In this document: one piece after another, positions 7,150 through 13,314 of the stretch | Layout: each line of letters begins with the position of its first letter | How positions within the stretch are numbered: the stretch's first letter is position 1 | NCBI GenBank assembly: GCA_934467435.1 | Contig: CAKSLR010000010.1 | Location: 1 to 20,962 of the forward strand | DNA length: 20,962 nt | Source of the DNA: an uncultured Eubacteriales bacterium | GTDB taxonomy: Bacteria > Bacillota > Clostridia > Oscillospirales > CAG-272 | Direction of reading: 5' to 3' | Made by a program: the position numbers and the translations under genes | The notes under the pieces: generated by a model | Told to the model about the DNA's origin: nothing | The model's database searches: none | What the model saw: the letters and a program-made list of their open reading frames with translations, nothing else

Positions 7150-7788
7150 ATGAAGATCATATTTTTAGGTGCCCCGGGCGCCGGTAAAGGCACTCAGGCA
7201 GAAATCGTATCCGAGCGGCTTGCTATCCCTACCATTTCCACCGGCGCCATCATTCGTGAGGCGATTAAAAACGGTACCGAGATGGGGCTGGCCGCTAAAC
7301 AGTACACCGATGCCGGCGCACTGGTGCCGGACGAAGTGGTGATCGGCATTATCCGCGAGCGGCTCGCGGCGAAGGATTGCGAGAACGGGTTTATCCTGGA
7401 CGGCTTCCCTCGCACCGTGCCGCAGGCAGAAGCGCTGGACGGTATGGGCATTGTGCCCGATGCCGTTGTCAGCCTGGAGGTTCCGGATGAAACCATCGTG
7501 GAACGGATGAGCGGCCGTCGCGTTTGCGATAAGTGCGGCGCTTCCTACCACGTGAAGTACCATCCCTCCGAAAAAGGCGAGTTGTGTGAAAAATGCGGAA
7601 ACCCGCTCTCCATCCGTCGTGACGACGCCCCCGAGGTGGTGAAAAGCCGCCTCACGGTTTATCATGAATCGACGGAACCGCTCAAAGACTTTTATGCCGC
7701 CAAGGGGCTTTTGCGCCTGGTGGAAGGTCAGGAGCGGCTGGAGGATACCACGGCTCTGACTCTGGCAGCGTTGGAGAGAGCGGAATGA
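7150..7788 (+). CDS. adk: Adenylate kinase, zinc-LID type
   Basis: Adenylate kinase interconverts ATP + AMP and 2 ADP in the cytosol. The protein has 212 residues, as expected for the long-LID form. The P-loop is GAPGAGKG (7-14), the AMP-binding region follows (STGAIIREAI, 30-39), then LDGFPRT (83-89). The LID domain carries Cys126-x2-Cys129 and Cys146-x2-Cys149, the four-cysteine zinc site common in Gram-positive enzymes, and ends in the conserved RRDDAPEVVKSRL. The ATG at 7150 lies 18 bp after secY. The stop overlaps the map start by four bases (ATGA). Confidence 0.97.
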   Translation: MKIIFLGAPGAGKGTQAEIVSERLAIPTISTGAIIREAIKNGTEMGLAAKQYTDAGALVPDEVVIGIIRERLAAKDCENGFILDGFPRTVPQAEALDGMGIVPDAVVSLEVPDETIVERMSGRRVCDKCGASYHVKYHPSEKGELCEKCGNPLSIRRDDAPEVVKSRLTVYHESTEPLKDFYAAKGLLRLVEGQERLEDTTALTLAALERAE

Positions 7789-8534
7789 TCTCTCTGAAAT
7801 CTCCGGAGCAGTTGCGTCTCATGCAGGAGGCGGGTAAAATTACCGCCGGTGCGCTCCTTCACGCAGAAAAAGTTCTGCGGGATGGAATGTCTACATGGGA
7901 GTTGGATCGGGAGATCCGGCATTTCATTGAAAAGCATGGCGCAACGCCCACATTTCTCGGTTATGACGGTTTTCCCGGCAGCGCCTGCATCAGCCTGAAT
8001 GAGGAAGTCATCCACGGCATCCCCTCCAAAGAGAGGATGATCCGGGAGGGCGATCTTGTGAAGGTCGATGTAGGTGCCTGCTACCGCGGCTATCACGGTG
8101 ACAGTGCCCGTACCTTTCCGGTCGGGCAGGTCAGCGCCGCGGCGCTTGCCCTGATTGAACGCACGAAAGAAGCCTTTGCGTGCGGCATGGCGAAAGCCCT
8201 GCCCGGGAATCGGGTCGGAGACATCGGCAGCGCCGTAGAGGCGCATGTCCGCGCCGCCGGTTATACGGTTGTGCGGCAGTATGTCGGGCACGGTGTGGGA
8301 AAAGAGTTGCATGAAGAACCGGAAGTGCCGAATTTCGGCACGCCCGGGCGCGGCACGCGGCTGTATGCCGGCATGACCCTTGCCATTGAACCGATGGTCA
8401 ATATCGGTACGTCAGAGGTTTGCGTGAAGGAAAACGGCTGGACGGTGGTCACCGCAGACGGTTCGCTTTCCGCGCATTACGAAAACACGATTGCCATCAC
8501 CGATCACGGTCCGGTGATACTCACCGTAGCATAG
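7785..8534 (+). CDS. map: Type I methionine aminopeptidase
   Basis: This enzyme removes the initiator methionine from nascent proteins. It is 249 residues, the size of the class Ia catalytic core without N-terminal extension. The substrate histidine His77 (EEVIHGIP) and the five metal ligands Asp95, Asp106, His169 (GHGVGKELHEEP), Glu202 (AIEPMV) and Glu233 (HYENTIAIT) can all be read. It begins in the last codons of adk through an ATGA overlap and sits between adk and infA, the standard Firmicutes arrangement. Confidence 0.97.
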   Translation: MISLKSPEQLRLMQEAGKITAGALLHAEKVLRDGMSTWELDREIRHFIEKHGATPTFLGYDGFPGSACISLNEEVIHGIPSKERMIREGDLVKVDVGACYRGYHGDSARTFPVGQVSAAALALIERTKEAFACGMAKALPGNRVGDIGSAVEAHVRAAGYTVVRQYVGHGVGKELHEEPEVPNFGTPGRGTRLYAGMTLAIEPMVNIGTSEVCVKENGWTVVTADGSLSAHYENTIAITDHGPVILTVA

Positions 8535-8541
8535 GTAGGTA

Positions 8542-8557
8542 AGGAGGGATTATTCTG
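8542..8557 (+). promoter_or_regulatory. infA ribosome binding site and CTG start
   Basis: AGGAGG-type ribosome binding site at 8542-8547 is followed by 7 bases and then CTG at 8555-8557. No ATG, GTG or TTG in the infA frame exists between the ribosome binding site and the GTG at 8570, which is 22 bases away and would delete conserved residues. An ATT at 8552 is the only other non-standard candidate, with a tight 4-base spacing. Confidence 0.7.
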
Positions 8558-8773
8558 CCGAAGGATGATGTGATTGAATTTGAAGGTGTGGTTGTGGAAG
8601 CGCTTCCGAACACCATCTTCAAGGTAAAGCTGCCGAATGGGCACATCGTAACCGCCCACATTTCAGGCAAGCTGCGTATGAACTATATCCGTATTCTTCC
8701 GGGTGATACCGTAACGGTAGAAGTTTCGGTTTACGACCTCACGAAAGGTCGCATTACCTGGAGAAAAAAGTAA
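8555..8773 (+). CDS. infA: Translation initiation factor IF-1, probable CTG start
   Basis: IF-1 is a 72-residue OB-fold protein that occupies the 30S A site during initiation. Read from CTG 8555 the product has 72 residues and begins (M)PKDDVIEFEGVVVEALPN, which aligns with the family's usual M-[AS]-K-x-D-V-I-E N-terminus. The remaining signature NGHIVTAHISGKLRMNYIRI and DLTKGRITWRKK are intact. A start at GTG 8570 would give 67 residues and cut off PKDDV-; its ribosome binding site would be too far (22 bases). CTG with a 7-base spacer from AGGAGG is therefore the best reading, although CTG starts are rare. Identity is certain, the start codon is an inference. Confidence 0.93.
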   Translation: MPKDDVIEFEGVVVEALPNTIFKVKLPNGHIVTAHISGKLRMNYIRILPGDTVTVEVSVYDLTKGRITWRKK

Positions 8774-8800
8774 TTTATCTGTGAAAGGAAAGGTAAGCAC

Positions 8801-8914
8801 ATGAAAGTCAGACCTTCCGTAAAAAAAATCTGTGAGAAGTGCAAGATCATCAAAAGAAAAGGCGCAGTCATGGTTATCTGTGAGAACCCCAAGCACAAAC
8901 AGAGACAGGGCTGA
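8801..8914 (+). CDS. rpmJ: 50S ribosomal protein L36, zinc type
   Basis: L36 is the smallest 50S protein, a zinc ribbon buried in 23S rRNA. The gene encodes exactly 37 residues, beginning MKVRPSVKKICEKCKIIKRK and ending in ICENPKHKQRQG. The zinc ligands Cys11, Cys14, Cys27 and His33 are all present, so this is the C+ form. A weak AAAGGAAAGG ribosome binding site (8783-8792) precedes the ATG. The position between infA and rpsM is universal in Firmicutes. Confidence 0.97.
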   Translation: MKVRPSVKKICEKCKIIKRKGAVMVICENPKHKQRQG

Positions 8915-8988
8915 TTTCCTTTCCCGTTGATCTTCGTTTAACCCGTTACGTTTGGTAACAATTCAAAAATAAGGAGTGAAATATCCAT

Positions 8989-9357
8989 ATGGCTCGTATA
9001 GCAGGTGTTGATATTCCGAACCTCAAGCGTGTAGAGATCGCCTTGACCTACATCTACGGAATCGGCCGCAAGAGCGCGCAGGACATCCTTCAGAAGACCG
9101 GCATCAATCCCGATACCCGTGCGAAGGATCTGACCGAGCAGGAAGTGGCGATGCTGCGTGATGAGATCGAAGCGCATTACACCGTGGAGGGCGACCTTCG
9201 CCGTAATGTAGCACTCAACATTAAGAGAATGGTTGAGATCAACTGCTACCGCGGTATCCGGCACAGAAAGGGTCTGCCGGTCAGAGGTCAGCGCACCAAG
9301 ACCAACGCAAGAACCAGAAAAGGTCCGGTCAAGACCATCGCAAATAAGAAGAAGTAA
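8989..9357 (+). CDS. rpsM: 30S ribosomal protein S13
   Basis: S13 lies in the 30S head and contacts P-site tRNA and the 50S subunit. It is 122 residues (usual 118-126), begins MARIAGVDIPNLKRVEIALT, and has the helix-two-turn-helix segment YGIGRKSAQDIL, the CYRGIRHRKGLPVRGQRT signature and a basic tail ending in KK. AAGGAG (8971-8976) is about 12 bases before the ATG. The 74-bp upstream gap holds only a weak 5-bp hairpin (GTTAC/GTAAC). Confidence 0.97.
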   Translation: MARIAGVDIPNLKRVEIALTYIYGIGRKSAQDILQKTGINPDTRAKDLTEQEVAMLRDEIEAHYTVEGDLRRNVALNIKRMVEINCYRGIRHRKGLPVRGQRTKTNARTRKGPVKTIANKKK

Positions 9358-9374
9358 GGAGGGGAGACCACCAA

Positions 9375-9764
9375 ATGGCTATTCAGAAAGTTGTGAAAAA
9401 GCGCCGCGAGCGCAAAAACGTTGAAAAAGGCACCGCGCACATCCGCGCTACCTTCAACAACACCATTGTCACCATCACCGATATGGCGGGCAACGCCGTA
9501 TCCTGGGCATCCGCCGGTGAACTTGGCTTCAAGGGGTCGAGAAAGTCCACTCCGTATGCGGCGCAGACCGCAGCAGAGCAGGCTGCCCACCTGGCAATCG
9601 ACCACGGTATGAAAACGGTGGAAGTTTACGTCAAAGGCCCCGGTGCCGGACGTGAGTCTGCCATCCGTGCGCTTCAGACCGCCGGTTTGAACATTACCCT
9701 GATCCGGGACGTTACACCGATTCCGCACAACGGTTGTCGTCCTCCCAAGCGCAGACGCGTTTAA
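9375..9764 (+). CDS. rpsK: 30S ribosomal protein S11
   Basis: S11 forms part of the platform of the 30S subunit and the mRNA exit region. It is 129 residues, the standard length. It has the basic N-terminus KKRRERKNVEKGTAHIRATF, NNTIVTITDMAGNAVSWASAG, and the signature GPGAGRESAIRALQTAGL, ending in PPKRRRV. AAGGAGGGGAG (9356-9366) precedes the ATG. It is part of the alpha-operon order S13-S11-S4-RpoA-L17. Confidence 0.97.
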   Translation: MAIQKVVKKRRERKNVEKGTAHIRATFNNTIVTITDMAGNAVSWASAGELGFKGSRKSTPYAAQTAAEQAAHLAIDHGMKTVEVYVKGPGAGRESAIRALQTAGLNITLIRDVTPIPHNGCRPPKRRRV

Positions 9765-9785
9765 TTTTAGAGGAGGTAAAAAACT

Positions 9786-10412
9786 ATGGCAAGATATACA
9801 GGTCCGAGTTGCAAACTCTGCCGCAGAGAAGGCTGCAAGCTGTTTCTGAAGGGTGAGCGTTGCACGTCCGGTAAGTGCGCATTTGATCATAGAAGCACTG
9901 CCCCCGGTCAGCACGGCGCTGCCCGCAAGAAGGTCGGCGAATACGGGATGCAGATGCGGGAAAAGCAGAAGGCACGCCGCTATTATGGCGTACTGGAAAG
10001 CCAGTTTGCTAAGTATTTTGAAATGGCAGATAAGAGAGAAGGCATGACGGGTGAGAACCTGCTCATTATCCTGGAAACGCGTTTGGATAACGTTGTTTAC
10101 AGAATGGGTATGGCTGCCAGCCGGAAAGAAGCACGCCAGCTCGTTCTGCATGCCCACTTCACCCTGAACGGGAAGAAGGTTAATGTTCCTTCCATCCTCG
10201 TGAAGCCGGGTGATGTGATCGCCGTGAAGGAATCCTCCCGCGACAGCGAGAAGATCAAGGCGTTGGCGGAAGGGCTTGCCGGCCAGGTTGTACCGAAGTG
10301 GCTGTCCGTCAATGCACAGGATCTTTCCGCAAAGGTGCTGAATATGCCCGCGCGTGAAGATATCGACTTCCCGTTCACCGAGCAGTTGATCGTCGAACTC
10401 TATTCCAAATAA
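9786..10412 (+). CDS. rpsD: 30S ribosomal protein S4, zinc-binding type
   Basis: S4 is a 16S rRNA assembly-initiating protein and, in Escherichia coli, the translational repressor of the alpha operon. It is 208 residues (usual 200-208). The N-terminal region contains Cys9, Cys12, Cys26 and Cys31 in the spacing of the zinc-binding S4 form. The S4 RNA-binding domain is seen at LETRLDNVVYRMGMAASRKEA, followed by QLVLHAHFTLNGKKVNVPS. AGAGGAGGT (9769-9777) precedes ATG 9786. Its position inside the alpha cluster is the clostridial arrangement; in Bacillus subtilis rpsD is elsewhere. Confidence 0.97.
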   Translation: MARYTGPSCKLCRREGCKLFLKGERCTSGKCAFDHRSTAPGQHGAARKKVGEYGMQMREKQKARRYYGVLESQFAKYFEMADKREGMTGENLLIILETRLDNVVYRMGMAASRKEARQLVLHAHFTLNGKKVNVPSILVKPGDVIAVKESSRDSEKIKALAEGLAGQVVPKWLSVNAQDLSAKVLNMPAREDIDFPFTEQLIVELYSK

Positions 10413-10413
10413 T

Positions 10414-10469
10414 CGCCCCTCCGGTCGCCCCGCGGCAGGAGAGCGCGATTCCCTTGGTCCGATGGGGCG
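10414..10469 (+). other. Candidate RNA stem after rpsD
   Basis: CGCCCC (10414-10419) directly after the rpsD stop can pair with GGGGCG (10464-10469). After a 2x2 internal loop, CGG (10422-10424) continues with CCG (10459-10461), giving a long-range stem-loop. It has no following T-run. It occupies the 132-bp rpsD-rpoA gap, the widest in the ribosomal block. A regulatory or mRNA-processing role is speculative. Confidence 0.35.
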
Positions 10470-10483
10470 GAATACAGATTATC

Positions 10484-10510
10484 TGGTTTGCGGCAGTCGC
10501 CGCATAACCA
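10484..10510 (+). other. Strong hairpin upstream of rpoA
   Basis: TGGTT-TGCGGC (10484-10494) pairs with GCCGCA-T-AACCA (10499-10510) around a 4-base AGTC loop, giving 11 base pairs with one bulged T. It ends about 20 bases before the rpoA ribosome binding site AGGAGG (10530-10535). The downstream bases are AGTTTCCC, so a full intrinsic terminator is unlikely. It may set mRNA stability or transcript ratio between the ribosomal proteins and RpoA. Confidence 0.5.
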
Positions 10511-10544
10511 AGTTTCCCATATTTCATTTAGGAGGATTCTTTGC

Positions 10545-11519
10545 ATGATTGAAATAGAGAAGCCCAACATCACCACAGCGATGCAAAGCGATGACGGCGC
10601 GGAAGGCGAGTTCGTGGTAGAGCCTCTTGAAAGAGGCTATGGTACAACGCTCGGCAACTCTTTGCGCAGAATTCTGCTCAGTTCGCTGCCCGGTTATGCA
10701 GCAACCTCGATTCGCATTGACGGCGTGATTCATGAGATCAGCGCGGTAAACGGTGTGAAAGAGGATGTGCCGGAAATTGTTTTGAACGTAAAAGGGATTG
10801 TGGCAAAACTGCATACCAATACGCCCAAAACCGTGGTGATTGACGTACAGGGTCCCCGTGCCGTTACGGCAGGCGATATCACGCCGGATGCGGATATCGA
10901 GATTCTGAACCCCGATAAGCATCTCGCAACGGTCAGCGACAACACGCGGTTCTATATGGAACTGACGTTTGACAGCGGCCGCGGCTACGTGTCGGCAGAT
11001 AAAAACAAACAGGCGTACATTTCCGCCATCGGCGCGGGCGTCGGCGCCCCCGTTGGCATGATTTTTGTCGATTCTATCTTTACCCCTGTGTATAAGGTAG
11101 AGTACAAGGTGGAGAATACGCGTGTCGGTAATATCACCGACTACGACAAACTGACCATGAAGGTGCTGACCAACGGAACCATTTCCGCGAAAGAAGCGCT
11201 TTCCTTGGGTGCCAAGATTCTCAACGAGCATCTCAACTTGTTTGTGGATATGTCTGATGAAGCAAAGAAGGCAGAGATCATGGTCGAACGCGAAGAGACC
11301 AAGAAGGAAAAGGTCCTTGAGATGACCATTGAGGAACTTGACCTGTCGGTGCGTAGTTTCAACTGTCTGAAGCGCGCCGGCATCGACAATGTGGAGGATT
11401 TGATCAATCGTACCGAAGAGGATATGATCAAGGTCAGAAACCTCGGCAGAAAATCTTTGGAAGAAGTGATCCAAAGACTCCATTCGCTCGGCCTGGACCT
11501 GAAAAAGTCCGAAGAGTGA
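10545..11519 (+). CDS. rpoA: RNA polymerase alpha subunit
   Basis: Alpha dimerises to nucleate core RNA polymerase, and its C-terminal domain contacts promoter UP elements and activators. From ATG 10545 the protein is 324 residues (usual 310-330). The N-terminal domain carries EPLERGYGTTLGNSLRRILL and SLPGYAATSIRIDGVIHE, the dimerisation surface, and the C-terminal domain spans about 255-324 with IEELDLSVRSFNCLKRAGID and VRNLGRKSLEEV. The frame is open upstream to 10488, but AGGAGG (10530-10535) is 9 bases before 10545 and the hairpin lies in the intervening sequence, so the shorter start is chosen. Confidence 0.96.
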   Translation: MIEIEKPNITTAMQSDDGAEGEFVVEPLERGYGTTLGNSLRRILLSSLPGYAATSIRIDGVIHEISAVNGVKEDVPEIVLNVKGIVAKLHTNTPKTVVIDVQGPRAVTAGDITPDADIEILNPDKHLATVSDNTRFYMELTFDSGRGYVSADKNKQAYISAIGAGVGAPVGMIFVDSIFTPVYKVEYKVENTRVGNITDYDKLTMKVLTNGTISAKEALSLGAKILNEHLNLFVDMSDEAKKAEIMVEREETKKEKVLEMTIEELDLSVRSFNCLKRAGIDNVEDLINRTEEDMIKVRNLGRKSLEEVIQRLHSLGLDLKKSEE

Positions 11520-11549
11520 ACAAGAGAATACGAATAGGAGGGAATAAAT

Positions 11550-12110
11550 ATGCCCGGAACAAGAAAACTCGGCAGAAAAACTGCGCATAGAGTCTCCATG
11601 CTCAGAGGTATGGTTACGTATCTGCTGGAAAACGGCAAGATTGAAACCACGCTTACCCGTGCTAAGGAAGTCAGCGCACTCGCCGATCAGATGATTACCC
11701 TCGGCAAGAAGGGTACCCTTGCGGCTCGCCGTGAGGCACTTGCCTTTATCACCAAAGAGACGGTTGTGAAAAAGGTGTTTGACCAGCTCGCTCCCCTTTA
11801 TGAGGGCAAGAACGGCGGTTACACCCAGATCTATAAGCTCGGTCCGCGTCGCGGCGACGCTGCGGAAATGGCGCTGATTCGCCTTGTCCCTGTAGAGGAG
11901 AAGAAGGAAGAGGCTCCAGTTGAGGTGAAGAAGACCCGCCGTGCGTCCACTAAGAAGAAGGCAGCGAAGACTGCGGAAGAAGCCCCGGCGGAAGTTGCTC
12001 CCGTTGTAGAGGAAACTCCTGCAACCGAGGAGGCACCTGTCGCGGAAGAAGTTCCAGCAGCGGAGACTCCCGTTGAGGCTGCCCCTGCAGAAGAAACCGC
12101 AGCGGAGTAA
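11550..12110 (+). CDS. rplQ: 50S ribosomal protein L17 with long acidic C-terminal extension
   Basis: L17 lies near the exit tunnel of the 50S subunit. The first about 115 residues are canonical (MPGTRKLGRKTAHRVSMLRG, then ENGKIETTLTRAKEVSALAD, and the YTQIYKLGPRRGDAAEMALIRLV end). A tail of about 70 residues follows, first basic (KKTRRASTKKKAAK) and then almost entirely Ala, Glu, Pro, Val and Thr in short EEAP/VAEE/EETP-like repeats. Total length is 186, against the usual 112-130. The tail is low complexity and probably disordered. GGAGGGA (11537-11543) precedes the ATG. It is the last gene before the terminator. Confidence 0.95.
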   Translation: MPGTRKLGRKTAHRVSMLRGMVTYLLENGKIETTLTRAKEVSALADQMITLGKKGTLAARREALAFITKETVVKKVFDQLAPLYEGKNGGYTQIYKLGPRRGDAAEMALIRLVPVEEKKEEAPVEVKKTRRASTKKKAAKTAEEAPAEVAPVVEETPATEEAPVAEEVPAAETPVEAAPAEETAAE

Positions 12111-12122
12111 TTCCGAAGACGA

Positions 12123-12160
12123 AAAAAAGAAACCGAAATCTTTTTCGGTTTCTTTTTTCT
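12123..12160 (+). terminator. Intrinsic terminator of the ribosomal protein block
   Basis: A 16-bp perfect stem pairs 12123-12138 (AAAAAAGAAACCGAAA) with 12143-12158 around the loop TCTT. The 3' arm ends in six T and continues CTTTTG. It starts 12 bases after the rplQ stop and precedes the birA promoter. The A-rich left arm may allow it to function on the other strand too, but no gene comes from that side. Confidence 0.9.
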
Positions 12161-12165
12161 TTTGC

Positions 12166-12194
12166 TTGCAATTTGCCGTAGGGTATGTTATACT
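12166..12194 (+). promoter_or_regulatory. birA promoter, sigma-A type with extended -10
   Basis: TTGCAA (12166-12171) and TATACT (12189-12194) are separated by 17 bases, and TG at 12186-12187 gives the extended -10 form TGnTATACT. It lies directly after the rplQ terminator and predicts a transcript start near 12201, about 30 bases before the birA ATG. No obvious BirA-type operator dyad is visible around it. Confidence 0.75.
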
Positions 12195-12232
12195 ACGGTT
12201 AGCATAAAGGATAAGTGAGGTTGACATTGCCG

Positions 12233-13213
12233 ATGCAACTAAAAATAGAAGTGTTGAAAGAACTCGAAAACGGCAGGGGCAAGAGCGTTTCCGGGCAGGC
12301 GCTGGCGGCAAAGTTCGGCGTTTCCCGCAATGCGATCTGGAAGGTCATGCAGTCCCTAAAAGAAGAGGGGTATGATATCGTTGCCGGGCAAAACCGCGGG
12401 TATTGCCTTTCTGACCGGAACGATATGCTCTCCGCCGTTGGCATTGCCGATGCCATCCGCCACCACACCCGCGGCATGGCGGTGTATCTGCACAAAGAAA
12501 TTGATTCGACCAATAATGAGGCAAAGCGACTGATTGTCGCCGGCAAGACCGGCATGGCGCTGATTGTTTCTGAGGCGCAGAGTGCAGGGCGCGGCAGACA
12601 GGGAAAGAGTTTTTTCTCCCCCGCACGCACAGGGGTTTATATGACGCTCTCTTTTCCCACCCAGCTTGCATTGGTTGACGCCGTTTCGGTCACCACGGCA
12701 ACCGCGGTGGCGGTTGTGGGCGCCATTGAAGAACTTTGCGGTATCCGCACCGAGATCAAATGGGTCAACGATATTTATCGGGACGGGAAGAAAATCTGCG
12801 GTATTCTGACCGAAGCGATCTCCGATTTTGAATCGGGCAGGGTGCAGAACATTGTCATCGGCATCGGGCTCAATTTCCGCACGGCGGATTTCCCGCGCGA
12901 TCTTTCGGCAAGCGCCGCTGCCCTGAACCCGCAGGGGGTCAACCGCAATCAGATGGTAGCTTGCATCGTGGATCATCTGTTTGACGAAATGGGGCGCCTT
13001 GGCAGTGAAGAGCAGGTGGCGTTTTATCGCGATCATTCTATGGTGATCGGGCATGATATTGTGTATGAGATGGATGGCGAACGTTATGCCGCCCGTGCCC
13101 TGGATATTGATGAGACCGGCGGACTGGTCATTCAGAATGAGGACGGCAACCGGGACGTGCTGCGGAGCGGGGAAATTCACCTCCGCACAGCAGAGCAGAT
13201 GCATGTCAACTGA
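12233..13213 (+). CDS. birA: Biotin-protein ligase / biotin repressor, bifunctional BirA
   Basis: BirA makes biotinyl-AMP and transfers biotin to a lysine of carrier domains such as acetyl-CoA carboxylase BCCP; forms with an N-terminal helix-turn-helix also repress biotin genes. This protein has that winged HTH (about 5-55, with LAAKFGVSRNAIWKVMQSL). The catalytic domain shows GRGRQG (119-124), KWVND (176-180, usual KWPND), the lysine in GKKICGIL (186-187) and GIGLNF (210-215); the C-terminal SH3-like domain follows. Length is 326, normal for group II. The ATG at 12233 is chosen; TTG at 12221, 9 bases after AAAGGA, or GTG 12215, are alternatives. It has its own promoter and terminator. Confidence 0.93.
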   Translation: MQLKIEVLKELENGRGKSVSGQALAAKFGVSRNAIWKVMQSLKEEGYDIVAGQNRGYCLSDRNDMLSAVGIADAIRHHTRGMAVYLHKEIDSTNNEAKRLIVAGKTGMALIVSEAQSAGRGRQGKSFFSPARTGVYMTLSFPTQLALVDAVSVTTATAVAVVGAIEELCGIRTEIKWVNDIYRDGKKICGILTEAISDFESGRVQNIVIGIGLNFRTADFPRDLSASAAALNPQGVNRNQMVACIVDHLFDEMGRLGSEEQVAFYRDHSMVIGHDIVYEMDGERYAARALDIDETGGLVIQNEDGNRDVLRSGEIHLRTAEQMHVN

Positions 13214-13231
13214 AAAACAAATCCAGGTGAC

Positions 13232-13274
13232 AATCACCCCCGAAGAGGCAGAAGCCTCTTCGGGGGTGATTTTT
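13232..13274 (+). terminator. Intrinsic terminator after birA
   Basis: An 18-bp perfect stem pairs 13232-13249 with 13254-13271 (left arm AATCACCCCCGAAGAGGC) around the loop AGAA, followed by TTTTTC. It lies 19 bases after the birA stop. The converging aldo-keto reductase ends at 13315, so transcripts from both sides reach it, but the T-run is only on the birA side. Confidence 0.9.
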
Positions 13275-13314
13275 CTGCGGCATTCGTGTATTGCCGCCTT
13301 CCTTTTGCCGCGCG

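Noticed and set aside
10511..10544. Separate promoter for rpoA
   Set aside because: No -35/-10 pair with 16-18 bp spacing was found; AT-rich bases alone are not enough.
12180..12235. BirA autoregulatory operator
   Set aside because: No dyad like the known biotin operators (TTGTTAAC-type arms) is visible around the birA promoter.
10524..12311. Long open frame on the minus strand antisense to rpoA and rplQ
   Set aside because: It is fully antisense to two certain genes, has no recognisable domains, and reflects codon bias.
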